From Paramarasmius palmivorus (lineage: Eukaryota > Basidiomycota > Agaricomycetes > Agaricales > Marasmiaceae), in contig JAYKXP010000058.1 of the NCBI GenBank assembly GCA_037176845.1, positions 124,001-188,000 of the forward strand: DNA of 64,000 nt, written 5' to 3'. The notes below the pieces were generated by a model. That model searched no databases, was not told the origin of the DNA, and saw nothing but the letters and a program-made list of their open reading frames with translations. Shown here one piece after another: positions 50,257 to 63,213 of the stretch (its first letter is position 1; the number at the start of each line of letters is the position of its first letter). The position numbers and the translations under genes were made by a program.

Positions 50257-52308
50257 GTCGTCGAGTCGTTGGAGATGGGGGGAGCGGAAAGAAAGAGGTG
50301 GGTCTCCGTTCTGTGGTTGCGACGGTGTATAAGCTGACCTTGTCTTTAAAGTACAAGGCAGCCATATACACAGCCCTCATCACCGACTACCTAGTTCTTG
50401 ATATCATATGTCTGCACGCCAGCGGCTTATTTCTTGGATGGACGCTTTCGCGTCATGCTTAGAACATTTACTGTATACCTCAATTCCCAGCCGCATATAA
50501 TTCTTCGTACATACGTAGTTAATACTGTAATGCTCTTCAAGTTTGAAATTCGACGGTCTTTCGAGACTTGTGCCACTGAACTTCTGATCGGCGACCTTCG
50601 TTTGTTGCGTGATGTTGCAGCTCCAGCCCAAAAAGATCAACGAACCGTTCAGACCAAGAGATTTGGTTCAGACATCAGTTGGCGGTTCGCTGAAATATAT
50701 ATAGAGCCATTCCATTTCGGGATTTACCCGAGCAAAAAAAATTTCTGCTTTACCCCGTTTTACATGTTGACTGGCAGCAAGATCGGCGGAGGACATAGAT
50801 CTGGATGGAATGCTGTTTTCAAGCTGGAAACAGAGGACGCAATCCTGTGAACAATGATATCCATGTCATCACAATGACAGCCAGATTTGTGGTTCTCTCT
50901 TACCTTCTGTGGGTTATAAAAAATTGATCGGGGTTCTTCCTAGAAAATGTACTCCCAGACTCTCCCCCTTGCTCTCCCCGACGCACGATGCTTCGATATT
51001 TGAAATTTCACTGCCGCCACAGTATAGTAAATATGGACTTATCTCCGACAAGGGTCGCGGAGATCAACGTCAGCATCCAGATGGTGGCATGCACCTGGAA
51101 ATTTCCCCATATAATTCAGGGGTTGATAAGGTGTACATATTGACGCAGCAGACTGGTAGAAAACCATATGCTGCAGTGATAGACCTAGCGCTATGTAGGT
51201 AGCATGAGCAACGTCGCAGTGGAGCATTTAATGTTGGAATAGGCTTCGGAACCAGATCCTTTTGTGGATGTCTCCATATATGCCGTTGAGACCTCGGACG
51301 CGTTTTTCACGCGTCCCTGGGTTGCTTTGTTCTGATTCTCGCGTATATTATTGATGATTGCTCGAATGACCGCTGTCATTGCTAGGCTGCCCAATAGGCG
51401 TGTCTCAGGCTGATAAGAGCAATACCGGCTGCTTCCTGAAAAGGAATCGCAGAAGAGTGGTTCCAATGCAACGTTGTCCGTACTAGGTGAGAATAGCATA
51501 TGTTCGTTCCCGATTCGTTTCAATGCTATGGAGGTAACTGGTTTTATGCACGCGATCATTCAAATAGCTTTTTTGACAACCAATTGAAAGCAAACTTTCT
51601 CTGCATTTCTCGTTCCCGTTTGCAAAGATCGGAAGGTGGAGCTCCACTTGCTGGTCTTGACTCTTAAGGGTGGGCATTGTGAATTCTCATGATGGTAACC
51701 GAGGAAACAAACCTAAGCGATTGTGTGCGCTAACAGACGGGCGCTAACGCCCATTTCGTTGTGGGAGTTGCAGGACATTCGGCGAAAAAAGATTTCAACA
51801 CATCGTTGTTCCAGGGATGCCATTAGTGTAGTTTCTCATAACTGGCGTGTCAGTACGAAGATACGTAGATGAGTTCCATGCAGTAACCCAAAAAAGCTTT
51901 TTAACGACCGTCCCAAAGAAAAGGTTTCTCTACTAAGTACCCCTTCCTTTTCTCTGTTTCCGTTCCATCAGACGCGTGACGGCGCAAGAATCGCAAGTGT
52001 GCGACTGCCGATCAATGAGTCGGGGTTCCCGGTTTATAGGCTGGAGAGCATGATGACGGTAAAGAGGAAACCTAGAAGCGCTCAACGCACTATCAAGCTT
52101 CGCGGTAGGCGCCGGCCTTTTCATCGACCTCAGCTTTGGGTAGACATAACGAATAGGATATATATCAGAAACATAGGTATACCATGTGTACCATTATCGG
52201 CTCTTTCGTTTCAAGCAGGTCCTTTAAAAAATGACACTATTTATGCGGCCTCGTGCACCAATCACACTTCCGCTAAGTTCAATAGCCCGGCTTCAGCTTG
52301 ACTTCATG
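50257..52308. other. 2-kb region without a recognised gene
   Basis: Open stretches at 50398-50850 (plus) and 51191-51559 (minus) have no ATG-led, motif-bearing product that I can support. Moderately AT-rich. Could hold decayed genes. Confidence 0.35.
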
Positions 52309-53824
52309 CTACACAGACACCTTCCTTTCCTCATGAGTCCCAGCTGCAATATCTGCTAATATGACGTTCGAAGATTGCTCCTGTGTACCACTGGCGGTAG
52401 TTTCTAGCCCAGATTGACTGTTGAACCGGATTTCAGAAACAGGGACTACCGTTTGTAAACTCTCGACATTCTTCCCGAGTTTTGCGCGAACCATGATGAG
52501 CGTAGGTGCAATTCCCTGTTCGAACGTGACAATGAACAATATGCATGGAGGTCAGAAAGAGGGTAATCACGGCACTCAGTGTAGCGATTGGAAACGAATC
52601 AAATGGAAGTGTCAGCACATCCAAAGTATTGACTTGGATTAGACTGATAATTTGAAACAGCGGAAACAGGATTCCTGACTCGATGCTACAAGAAATTAAA
52701 TGTTCAGAGAGTCGTAAATGTTCAATTTGGGCACATACATAATCCTGTACACCGATTGGATAAGTTTATCACTTGTATAGCCTTCATGGCTACGAACTTG
52801 TCGGTGGATCCACCAAATGCGCCCGGCTAGTTGATGCAGATGTGAGGAAAAGAATGATAAAAGGAGAAAGACCCACCAGTGAGAAGAGTCAAGATAGAGT
52901 TCAAGCCAGCGCTGCTAGCATCGTAACAGGCGTAGATGGTATCTCCGTGACTGTATAATTTCGCCGAACTGCGGTTAAGGCCAGCCACCATCATCCCAAA
53001 ACCAACGAGCCCCGTCGCTAGCATTTGTATTAACGTCATGAAATTGTGCAAGAGGAAAGTAAAGGATACCGTTTGAGACAACAGAGGCCACTATTAGGGG
53101 TATGCCAATCCATTTGTTGTAACTCCAGATTGTATAGCAGCGATGAATCTGTGACGATCTTGATGAAGATTGACCCTAGATTGAGTAGGAGGAACACCGA
53201 CCAACATCCATTCTGCTGCAATGCTGTCAGCGCGTCAGTATCTGTGCTTCAAACCCCAGGAAACCGTGTTCATACTTGAGAAGGACAGGAACCAGAATAC
53301 GAAGCAAGCTATGTTCACAGTCAGAATGATCAAACGGGTCATAAACTAGAATCCGTTACTCAAGAGCTACCCTCTTCAAATCGCCTAATGGCGACAAGTG
53401 TCTGGCGAGACTTTGGTAGTCACTGGTTTTCATGGCGTCGAAGAAAACGATAGAGTCATTGACGTGGAAGATTGTGTAGTCCACCACGTATGTTGTGGAC
53501 AAGATGAATAGAACTATCGTTGGTCCTATGTAGAGGGTACTCGCAGTAGTACCGCCGGGCTGCCGCTCACGGCCTCGCGTCATATAGAGGTATGTCCCAA
53601 AAAGGAGGACGTAAATGCCTGGTGGGGAATAGAATAGATAAGTCTCCGGATTCAGCCTTGCCTATGAACTAGGACATACCGTAAATGAAGTACATGACCT
53701 ATACAAGAACGTGAGTGACCGCTATTGCGATATGATTTGGACCTACCGACAACGAAGATACAGGATTGATTATTGTGCGCTCGACAGAGAGAAAAGATGC
53801 GTATTTTTCTGGAACTGCCGCCAT
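52309..53824 (-). CDS. Multi-pass membrane protein, array member A
   Basis: Member of a mushroom family of integral membrane proteins with no assigned function, about six or seven helices. ATG 53824 gives MAAVPEKYASFLSVERTIIN, then an exon with YGIYVLLFGTYLYMTRGRER-type residues, a luminal loop VDYTIFHVNDSIVFFDAMKT, and LATGLVGFGMMVAGLNRSSA. The family hallmark AGRIWWIHRQVRSHEGYTSD lies just before an intron at about 52690-52742. After it come IESGILFPLFQ, LPFDSFPIATLSAVITLF and the cytosolic GIAPTLIMVRAKLGKNVESL, with a variable tail ending THEERKVSV at 52309. The intron at AT|C before (I/F)ESG is shared with members B, C and D, showing common descent by duplication. Confidence 0.8.
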
Positions 53825-54616
53825 AGTTGGGATGAAGAAGTGGTTCCAGCTTTGCTGTTATATATGTAAGAGTTGCCGCGGTTTCCCAAAGCAACGCATT
53901 TATCACAGCTGTCGGTACAAAAAAAGGGACCAACGAACGTATAGGGTTAATGAGTGAACACATGGGTGATGGCTTATCAGAATTCGGATGGTATTGCTGG
54001 AATTCGACGGAGGTAATGCATAACAACTCTGAATTTAGATGTTAGTCCGACACCAAAATCATAGAGCAATAGTTGTACAGCCTCACCATGGTTCATGATC
54101 CAGAGTTTGGTTTCAAGTCGTATGAGAGGCAAGGCTTGACTATTCAACCACAGGACCAATTGTAAACGAGGGCCAACCGAAAAGGTTGCCCCATGCCATG
54201 GACTGTGTATCGATAAGGGCCCTCGCAGAACTGGAAGCGGTGATAGAACGGCATCATGATTATCATGGCCGAGACGGTCAAGCGATGCAGATGAATGCTG
54301 TAGTTCCTTCAGATGGCGGGAGCAGTCTCCCGTACTATCAGCGACGAATGCCCCCAGAAGTCAGTTAAGGATACGGTGTGGGAGGAGGTACTCAAGTTCG
54401 GCAATATTGGATGGGCTCAGAGGATTTGGTTCTGATTTCTGAAGCAGAAGGTCGTCGGCATCGACAAATGGCAAAAAGACCGTGTTGATTTCGGATAGCT
54501 ACGAAACCTTCTGGACATATGTTACGAAAGAGGAAAGCCGGATGCATAGCCATTCACTACCTAGAACACTTTCAGGTTTCAGCATGTGCATGAGGATTCA
54601 GAAGAAACGAAAGCGC

Positions 54617-54638
54617 ACCTTCTGTCCACCTTCTGTCC
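54617..54638. repeat. 11-bp tandem duplication
   Basis: ACCTTCTGTCC occurs twice back to back. Confidence 0.8.
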
Positions 54639-54871
54639 ATCCCTATACCTCCTGTCATTAATCTGACCCATCTTGACTAAGAGGATTTTACGTCGTTCTG
54701 TTACCTGTATATACGTCTTGTTCTTGTTGGGTTGAGAAGGTAGTGAAGAGCAAATCCAATTTGCCGCATACTCGGTGCCGACGGTACTGGACTCGACAAT
54801 TTCAAACCTCAACAAACGTGAGCTTGCGAGCGGTTGAGATTTCGCATAGCTTATAATGGATACTCTACATT

Positions 54872-54890
54872 CTCCTCCTCCTCCTCCTCC
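54872..54890. repeat. Trinucleotide microsatellite (CTC)n
   Basis: Six uninterrupted CTC units plus one base, in non-coding DNA. Confidence 0.9.
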
Positions 54891-55211
54891 TACATAGGTT
54901 CTTTCACTGCGGCCAATGCATTGTCTAGAATGGCAACGCTTCAAGCTCATACCGAGAAGGGCATCCCGGATTCCAAGTGTGTAGCTATAGAAAAGGCGCA
55001 AGCCCTCGACCCTTAAAGATCATTACCTACCAGCTGGTTCTGTACGGTACAAATACCAAGTCATGCAGTCGTGCCTCCCGGAGTGCTGGGTAGAAGTCGC
55101 CTTCATGTAGCGGAATTAGGCTTGTAAATTCGGCCGAATCGCGATCTAGCGATGTTGGGAAACTAATCACCGGCATACTTTGGCTAGCTCACACACTTCT
55201 ATGAAGATACA

Positions 55212-56984
55212 TTACTGCAAAGGCCATCCTTCGCACCCCAAAACCGTACAGCAGACGCCCTTCTTGTCAAGTCTGTCAATCCTCTCAACAATCGAGTAGT
55301 CATTCCCACACACGAGAGCGTTGGCACTCGGGCCCGCATCTGATTCCGACTCTGAACCATCTACCCTATTTTCGCAAACCGCAAACTCAAGTTTTGCATC
55401 TACTAATCTCGCAACACCACTGTTCTCCTCGCCAAATGCGTCTCTTGACTCGACCATTCCCAAGAACTCAATCGCATCGTTGGGAGTGATTCGGCTTTCG
55501 CATTCCGTCAAATGAAGCAACCTGAGTTTAGGTCCAATGATGGGCTGGGAAGCCGTGGACGAAACGGTAAGAGCTCTGAGGAGATGAAGGGCATGTTTTG
55601 CATGTCTGGCGCTCTCTACTTTGTACCAGCGATCACTGGTATTGGAAGCTCTGAAACTCCGTAGATTCGGAAGTGACCGAACAATATCGGTGTAGAATGT
55701 CCGAGGCAACCGAGATAACAGCGAGCTCCATACCACCTCCTCCAACGTCGAAGAAGAACGTTGAATCATAGAGAAGAAAGACCTGGGCAGCGGTCCCTTA
55801 TTCTTTTCGTCCCAGATCATCATGTCATTTGGTACCTTCACTTCGAGCCTTTCCAAAGCAGGCATCTGGAGAAGCGAGAAGAATCGAGAGAAGACCGATC
55901 CTGATCCATGTTGCTGAAAACAAGCCGATGTGTCGATTGACATACTTCGCAATGACCGACATAGCACAGGGAGCATAGCCCCCAAGTCTGGATCAGCACT
56001 CTGATGTGGGACCATTTTGAGGGCCTCCAAGTTCGGAGTCGCCTGGACGATGCGGAGAATCTGGTGAAGCTTCAGAGCCTCGAGGTGGATGCTGGTGAGT
56101 TGGTGGTATGGGATCCGGTTGAGCTCGCGGAATATATTCGTATCGAATTCTACGAGGTTTGAAGCCTTGCGAACGGCTTTCCATATCCACCGAAGGGTGC
56201 TGGAACCTGTCCTCGCAGCCCACGAAGGGGATTCAACATAGGAGAAAGAACGGAGATGATGGAAAGAGAGGCGAGGAAGCTGAAAATCACGAAGAGCATA
56301 ATCAAGACGAGATCCATCCACCTTGAGCAGTTTTAGCTCTGCGCATCGATGAAGCTCCTGGATAACTGCCCGTACAGCATCCTCGGCTGAGGTTGATGGA
56401 TACCTCCCATCGTTTGAGGATATCTCAGTCGTGTTTTGAACAGAAATTTTGAGTGGATGAGTACCTGCGTTTCGAAGGTGTGCATCGATGATGTTTTGGT
56501 GTCCTGCTCGGATGCATTCTGTGTGGATGAGAATGGATGTCCATAGGCCAGGTCGCGAGAGTGTCGCCTGCCTCCAGCAAGAAGAGACTTGCGACAGGGG
56601 GAGAATGGTTGACGGGTTTGAGGCTTCGTTCGACTTTGAGATGTCTAGAGAATACTCGGATGTGTTGTGGATGAAAGTGAAGATATGGTCGAGGATTTCG
56701 GGAGGTAGCTTCCTGAGGGACGAAAGTAGGGAACGTCTACGATTTATCCGCTGTTGTACAATGAATCTTCCTGCCCTCAACGAGCTCACAATCTCCAAAA
56801 GCCGGGATATCTCTTTGTCGTATTGTTCCACCGCAATCTCCTCCTTCTTCATCGCTCCTCGTGTTTCGGTGACTTCTTGCGACGATGGAATATAATTAGA
56901 AGAATCCATGTGTGCCGGGGGATCTTTAGGAAGAATAGGATCTACGCATGCACCGCACTTGGTGCACAGAACGATGCGTGCCAT
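55212..56984 (-). CDS. F-box protein, agaricomycete type
   Basis: Probable substrate adaptor of an SCF ubiquitin ligase. One exon, ATG 56984, stop at 55212, about 590 residues. It opens MARIVLCTKCGACVDPILPK, with a CxxCGxC start common in this lineage, then a coiled coil (KKEEIAVEQYDKEISRLLEI) with the linker RINRRRSLLSSLRKLPPEIL. The F-box runs LPPEILDHIFTFIH to LSQVSSCWRQATLSRPGLW. The rest has leucine-rich, LRR-like spacing (LEALKMVPHQSADPDLGAML, LERLEVKVPNDMMIW, LEEVVWSSLLSRLP, LRSFRASNTSD), which would bind the substrate. An open frame with ATG at 57252 lies just upstream but joins out of frame, so it may be a leader segment. It sits inside the membrane-protein array. Confidence 0.88.
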   Translation of the reverse strand: MARIVLCTKCGACVDPILPKDPPAHMDSSNYIPSSQEVTETRGAMKKEEIAVEQYDKEISRLLEIVSSLRAGRFIVQQRINRRRSLLSSLRKLPPEILDHIFTFIHNTSEYSLDISKSNEASNPSTILPLSQVSSCWRQATLSRPGLWTSILIHTECIRAGHQNIIDAHLRNAGTHPLKISVQNTTEISSNDGRYPSTSAEDAVRAVIQELHRCAELKLLKVDGSRLDYALRDFQLPRLSFHHLRSFSYVESPSWAARTGSSTLRWIWKAVRKASNLVEFDTNIFRELNRIPYHQLTSIHLEALKLHQILRIVQATPNLEALKMVPHQSADPDLGAMLPVLCRSLRSMSIDTSACFQQHGSGSVFSRFFSLLQMPALERLEVKVPNDMMIWDEKNKGPLPRSFFSMIQRSSSTLEEVVWSSLLSRLPRTFYTDIVRSLPNLRSFRASNTSDRWYKVESARHAKHALHLLRALTVSSTASQPIIGPKLRLLHLTECESRITPNDAIEFLGMVESRDAFGEENSGVARLVDAKLEFAVCENRVDGSESESDAGPSANALVCGNDYSIVERIDRLDKKGVCCTVLGCEGWPLQ

Positions 56985-57522
56985 ACTGGTAGTTGTTAGC
57001 TTTGAGTTCTTTACGCCGTCGAAAAAAGGACTCACTTTCTTTGCCTATAGATTCGGTGTGATGAGTTGCGGAGCAGATTCCAGCACCTGGCTTGTTATGA
57101 ATGCGGCCAGAGAGTCCCGGGTCAGCCTGAGACTCAGAGATAAGCTTGCCGATGAAACACGTGTTTAGGAAGTCGAAAGTCCCGTCACTCCGGAATAGCA
57201 GGAGTCCAAGTCCTAGAAAGTGCTGGAATTCTGCCACCTCACTGGGCGCCATGGAGGCATGCTGGACGTGGAGGGAAGAATGGCTGATACTATGAGCGCC
57301 GGGTTGCTCAGAATCACCTTTTTTTCGCCGGGCCCTTTAGGCTCCCACTACCTTAAATAACCCTTTCCAGATTGTCGTTCCCTAGCAGGCACAAGTCGAA
57401 CGCACAACAAGACAAATACAAATGACAGCTATACGCTATATGGGGTGTACAGTTACGATTCCAGTCGTTCTGGAAAGCCCACGAAAACAAATCCACACTG
57501 GGTCACGCCTTCGAATAACACA

Positions 57523-59068
57523 TTACACCCTCTTCCCCTCTTCTCCCTGGACCCCAACTGTATTCTCTGCTAGAGATACGCCGTGAGACTGGACCTGTGA
57601 ACCAGTGGTGGTAGTTGTTGGCCTGGCTCGGTCGTTAAAGTGTATGTCTGAAACAACCTCGCCGGTCTCCAAGTTTTCGACATTCTTTCCGAGCTTTGCG
57701 CGAACCATGATCAGAGTAGGTGCGATCCCCTGTTTGTGAATTTCATTCAGTAATTGGCGGAAGAAGCGAACATGAATAATTACAGCGCTCAGTGTAGCGA
57801 TTGGAAAGAAATCGAAAGGAAATATCATCGCATCTGTAACGTTGATCTGAATAAGGCCAACGATTTGGAAAAGTGGGTAGAGAATTCCAGATTCAAAGCT
57901 GCGCGTACAATGGTCAACAATGAGGATCTGAGGTCTATGAACGCTAGCGTTGAGTACGCACATGATCATATATACCGACTGGACGAATTTATCGCTCGTG
58001 TAAACATTGCGAGCACGAACTTGTCGATTGATCCACCAAATGCGACCGGCTGCCAAGGGATGAACACAGGTAAATAGGGCTCAGAGATGGACGTACCAGT
58101 CAGAAGTGTCAAGATGGAGTTCATAACAACACTACCGAGGGAATAAGCGGCATTGACAGCGACTGCTTGCTCATATAGTTTATCTACGTCCTTCATGAGG
58201 GCAGCTAAGATTATGAGGGTACTAGTGAGCCCCATGCCTAGTAATTGCGCCGTTAATATAGGGAAATGTGTAGGGAGAGAGGACGGCTACCGTTCATGGC
58301 AATCGAAGCCACGATCAGAGGGACACCAATTCGTTTGTCAAAGCCCCACATTGCATAGCATCGGTGTATCTGAAATCCAGTTAGCTACTAGTCCTATACG
58401 TAGAGATGTTGATAACACTTACAAGCATCCATTCTGCTGCAATACTGTGTTTGGCGTCAGCATTGTCCTACTTCAAAACGCTGAAACAATAGCAAGTACT
58501 TGAGAAAAACAGGGACCAGGTTCTCCAGTACACTAGATTAGATGTGCACAATCAGCTCCAAAGCAAAAATAGACCATAAAGTGAACTATATCTCACGAAA
58601 GGACCACTCGCTTCAAGTTGGTATCAGGCGTCAGATATCTGCCAAGAATCTGAAGATCTCCAGTCTTGATAGTGGTGAAAAATGCGATGGAGTTGTCGGT
58701 GTCAAAAATGGTGTAAATCACAACATGTATCGTGGATAGGATGAATAGAACTGCCGCTAGTCGTAGGTAGAGCTTGTTCCCAGTGGTCGCATCCTCGAGC
58801 CTTTTCTCATGGTCATGCATCATGTACAAGTACGTCCCAAAAAGGAAGACATAGAAGCCTGGTAGGACAATTAACTCAGTGTAACCCCCAATCCTGGGCA
58901 TAACTTGTGAGACGTACCAAAAACAAAATACATAACCTGTGCAGGAAGCGTGAGCAGGGAGAGACTTGATTAGTATTCAAGACCTACAGTCAAAGAGGAA
59001 ATAGGAAGAATAATGATCTGTTGAACTGAGAAGAGAGAAGCGAGTTCTTCGGGAACTGTCGACGACAT
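57523..59068 (-). CDS. Multi-pass membrane protein, array member B
   Basis: Intact relative of member A. ATG 59068 gives MSSTVPEELASLFSVQQIII and LPISSLTV, then FYVFLFGTYLYMMHDHEKRL, LRLAAVLFILSTIHVVIYTI, the loop FDTDNSIAFFTTIKTGDLQI, and MGLTSTLIILAALMKDVDKL. The hallmark AGRIWWINRQVRARNVYTSD follows, then an intron with donor GTGCGT (AT|C junction) and FESGILYPLFQIVGLIQINV, FPFDFFPIATLSAVIIH, and after a further short intron GIAPTLIMVRAKLGKNVENL. The Thr/Gln-rich tail ends GVQGEEGKRV at 57523. Cellular role unknown. Confidence 0.82.
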
Positions 59069-60043
59069 GGGTGCAATGAAAACGTGGTTCCGTCTTCGCT
59101 TAGCATTATTTCAAGAGTTATCGAGTCGTGAACTTGTCGCAGTTGAGGAGTAATAGCACAGAATGATATGATGGTCGTAAACCGCAGAGCCATTCGTTCG
59201 ATGCTGATGAGTCGAACAAGACATTTGATTCATTACAAATGCGTTTCCACTTGCGATATCGGAATCCATGCTAAAGCTGGGCCTTTGGAAGGACGAAGAG
59301 TTTGCTAACATCCTCGTGCTATGGCAGCGTTAGCGAAGGGCAGAGAGAAGGAAAAGTTGAAGTTCGTACTTGGTGGGCTGTACTGTAATAAGCGCGACGT
59401 AACGCCTTGACTGAGGTGAAGCAAGAGATGAAGGATGGGAGTCCGCGAGGACCTCAAGCACCTTGATCAACATCGATATGATGAGCTTGCAACGCGCACT
59501 TGGGGTTCTTGATACTGAGTTTAAGTCTCAACGCCTGGGTTCGTGACTGTTCCTGGGGCAATGAGGTTTGTGTAAATTCTGAAAAGGTAGGCTACACACC
59601 TGGATCATGATACTAGTGACTACCGAACCGTCCACTGCCAGTGATAACCGTTCCGCTCTCCCTTGACCCTGCCTTGCGACGAAGAAAAGTCCCCAAATCC
59701 TACGTCTTCGTGCGCGCTGGCTGGAGCGTTTGGGTTAACAGGACCATGATTCGACCATGATCAGAGGTCCGAGGATAAGGAAAAAGCAAGAGCTTAGCTC
59801 CAAATAGACTCGATTCCAGTCGCTCCTTGGTGTACGTAGGTGATGTCATCAAGGTGTTCGCAGCGTCTAGAACAAGACTTGCCTTTTTCGGGTTAACATG
59901 AACCTCTACTAATGGACGGAGGAGCTCTTAGGCTCTGAGAGAGACGGAGCAGAAATATTACTGACTTCCTAAAATAGGAAACCAGATGTTCAAATTACTC
60001 TAGACCAACTTTTGCAGGAGGTCAGGCTCGTATCCGTAGTACT
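59069..60043. other. Intergenic region between array members B and C
   Basis: About 970 bp. No gene recognised; the part next to member C is where its missing C-terminal exons would be expected, and no GIAPTLIMVRAKLG-like coding is found there. Confidence 0.4.
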
Positions 60044-61322
60044 CTAGAGTTTAACGACTAACATCGATATCATGCTCATATCAGGCTCAAGAGAGACAAG
60101 AAATCTTATTTCACGCGTCACAGTAGAGGGTCGAAGGCAGAATACAGAGAGTTGGTGGAAGAGTGGGTAGATTATCCCTGATTCAAGGCTGTTCACAAAA
60201 CTATCAGTTTGTGAATAACGGCACAGTACGAATGTATACACATGATTCTACAGACAGATGGAACTAGTCTGTCGTTTGTATGAACACCATGGGCGCGGAC
60301 TTGTCGATGAATCCACCAGATACGACCGGCTGTATAAAATTACAGATATGAGAAGAGACAGTGAGCAATGCAAAGCAAAGAGACATACCGGTAAGAAGTG
60401 TCAAAATAGAGTTGATAACAATGCTAGCAACAGGATACCAGGTGCTTATGGTGTTCCCTTGATCGTATAAACGCCTCTCTTTTGCGTCAACGACACCAAT
60501 CACAATCATAGAGTAGCCGACAATTCCAATACCTATGAGCCGTGTGTCGGTAGAGCATCACAAATGAAAAGGAAAGTAAGATGCGTACTGTTTGTGAGAA
60601 CTGAAGCAAGAATCAAGGGAATACCAATCCATTTGTTGGAGCTCCAGATTGTGTAGCAGCGGTGAATCTAGCGTAAAATAAGCCAAAGACACATACAAGT
60701 AGAAGGAACCCTAACGAGCATCCAATCCGCCGCAATACTAACAATGTGTCAGCGTTGATCCTATTTTGATGGACAACACGTACTTGAGAAGAATAGGTGT
60801 CAGGTCTTCTATTACACTAGAAAGTACCCATGGGTTAGAACCAAAATGAACATGGACTGGGAAGCGCGTAAAGTTTACTAAAGGGCGAACCTCCCCAAAT
60901 TCTTGACAGGCGCCCAGTGACAGTAACTACAGGTTCGGAGGCCCCTAGTCTTGATTGTTTCGAAGAAAACGATAGTCTTCGAAGTAGAAGATAGTATAAA
61001 CCAAAGCGTATGCTGTAGATAGTACGAACAGGACCGTTGTCAGTCCTAGGTAGAGCCTATTCGCAGTGACCGTGCTTTGCTCATGATTTCGCATCATGAA
61101 AAGGTACGTTCCGAAGAGGAGGACGTAACTGCCTGGTGAGAGGAAACAAAATTGATGAGACCATCTTCGAACAGGAGAAAGTAGTCACCATAGACAAAAT
61201 ACATAACCTGTGAAACATTAGCTCGAAGACAGAGAAGACAGTCTGAAACCTACCGAGAGCGTGGTCATTGGGAGTATAACGATCCGTCGAACGGACAGTT
61301 TTCCTGCAATCGAGGGCGGCAT
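60044..61322 (-). pseudogene. Multi-pass membrane protein, array member C, decaying
   Basis: Start (ATG 61322, MPPSIAGKLSVRRIVILPMT) and hallmark (AGRIWWIHRQVRAHGVHTND) are still readable and the family intron (AT|C junction) remains, giving LESGIIYPLF. Two lesions are visible. In the loop before FFETIKT, alignment to member A shows that GAC-TCT-ATC-GTT has become GAC-T-ATC-GTT: two bases are missing near 60970, which shifts the frame. After LESGIIYPLF the sequence turns into unrelated residues and stops at 60044, so the last two helices and the conserved GIAPTLIMVRAKLG tail are gone. Most likely a pseudogene, though a shortened product from the 3' half cannot be excluded. Confidence 0.72.
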
Positions 61323-63213
61323 GTATGTGAAGAGATTGTGGTTTCATCCTCGGTCTTATAGCAATTGTTGCGGCGGTTACAAATCTGCATGCACCCATGC
61401 CGCATTTTGAAATCCCCCGAGTGGCAGAGAAGAAACCAAGTGGCGACGATCAAATCGTAGCTCGATGAGCGGGACGTTGACCCAGACGAGATGCTACCAC
61501 AGGAACCGATGGATGTGGCATCGATAGCTCATCTGGTCTGACCGAAGGCGTTCTTGGCTTTCGCATGTACCAAGCCTCTTATGGCTATCGGAGGCAGTAG
61601 ATTTCGAGGACTGGTTGGCAGTGGTGATGCATTCATCAGGGGAATCCCGGGAACTTGAAGAAGACAGGAAATGGTCACACTATCTTTGCCGAGACAACTA
61701 GACGGAAAGAAAGTATGCGAAACGCGGTGCACATATCATGAGCCGTCTCCTTCAGGTTGTGCTGGACGACGAGGAACTGGTCGCTGCGGTGTTCATATAC
61801 AATTTCATTCGTGAGGTGTTGTAGGGAATACAGGTAGAATTATCCTGTGATCGTTGGGCTGTGGGTCAAACGATTACATATCCATAAATGACAAAGTACA
61901 CACCTGAGGATCAGTCAGATGTAGCATAGACGGGACAGAACTCTAGGCCTTTTGACGTGTACTCGTGATAAAGCCCGAGAGACACCATATCCAATGTCTC
62001 CACGACTAGACTACACAAAGCATAATCTGTCCTATGCCTAGAATCATTGAGCGTGCGAGGAAAGTGAGGAAGTGAAGCAAATGAACCTTTTCAAGAGCAA
62101 GACCAGTCAAGGGAAGGAACGTAGCCGCGTATACCTGAACCATAGTCTCCTATAAGCCGACGGTCATACTTTTTAAAGGGACGAGGGTGGTACCGTATAC
62201 CAAGGGACGTCGAGGCAAGATCAAGGACCGCTTTGTGTTCTCGCAAGTCGAAGCGGAAATGTGGGACGAAGACATTTCATGAAGGTGAGCTTGCGGGTCG
62301 AGCCTTGGGTTTTCAGCGTTTCCTGCGAGTTCATCACTTCACTTCCCCTTCCGAGCCTATTCATCCATACCATCTCTCCTAGCACTCCCCATTCTGACGC
62401 TTATTCGCAATGAAGTCCAGGCGCATTCCTGAGGAACGACAGTAAGACCTTCCGCGCTAGGTAGACATCCCCAAACGCATGTCCATCACCAGAGGCGGCG
62501 GTGAATCGACTCGCACCCGCACGCCCAACATTTACACAGCCCAGAGCTACTAGATTATATACCGTGTTTTTGGATTGGATTCTGAGGAGTGGAGTGGGAT
62601 AGGTTGAGGAATGGGACGCGTAGTGGTGCATATAAGGGTAGCGGTGCGGCAAAAACAATCCGTGTTGGTCCTAATACAAGGTAGTGTATCAAGGCTATGC
62701 GATCTCATTTTGAATAGTCTAGGGTCATGTTAGAACAAGAGCGACGAAGTAAAGAGAGAGGACGAAAGGGCAAGGAACTTGGAAGGAACGCACCCACAAC
62801 ACCCGAATTTTCCTAGGCAAATTCAATTGTGTCAATTGCTTCCGAATGATTGGGAAGAGGGTAAAGGTGTGGTGGTTGCGTTGTGGGCATCGCTTGGGGT
62901 AGCCAACGGGCCTTCAGATATGGCGTGTCATAGGATAGGATGAACAGGGATATGGATTCGGAAGACAAGTACTCACAAAAGGCCATAGGCTAGTTGTGGT
63001 GCACGTGGTTATTTTTGCAGCACACAACGCAAGCCGCTGAACGTCGTCGACGACCCTCGACGACCATACTACATATTGCAATGCTCCTCTACATAACCAG
63101 CACTTGTTTTATTGTGATACGTAGGGGGTTACATGGCCTATTCGAACAGGAAACATACTACATGCATCGGTCCATGATTCCCAGCTTGTCGTCTCCGCGA
63201 CAATCAACTGAGC
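61323..63213. other. 1.9-kb region without a recognised gene
   Basis: Between array members C and D. Short open stretches on both strands have no recognisable motif. Confidence 0.4.

Larger units (their letters stand above)
53825..55211. other. Intergenic region with small simple repeats
   Basis: Between array member A and the F-box gene. Holds an 11-bp tandem duplication and a CTC microsatellite (listed separately). No gene recognised. Confidence 0.4.

Noticed and set aside
50398..50850. Plus-strand open frame of 150 codons
   Set aside because: Starts without an ATG and shows no motif or splice partner; not supported as a gene.
54579..55001. Minus-strand open frame with a poly-Gly run
   Set aside because: The Gly run is just the CTC microsatellite read on the other strand; the rest has no recognisable coding signal.
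57028..57252. Open frame starting at ATG 57252 as a first exon of the F-box gene
   Set aside because: Using the GTGAGT at about 57034 and the CAG before 56985, the join is out of frame with the F-box protein. It could be a leader or a short upstream frame.
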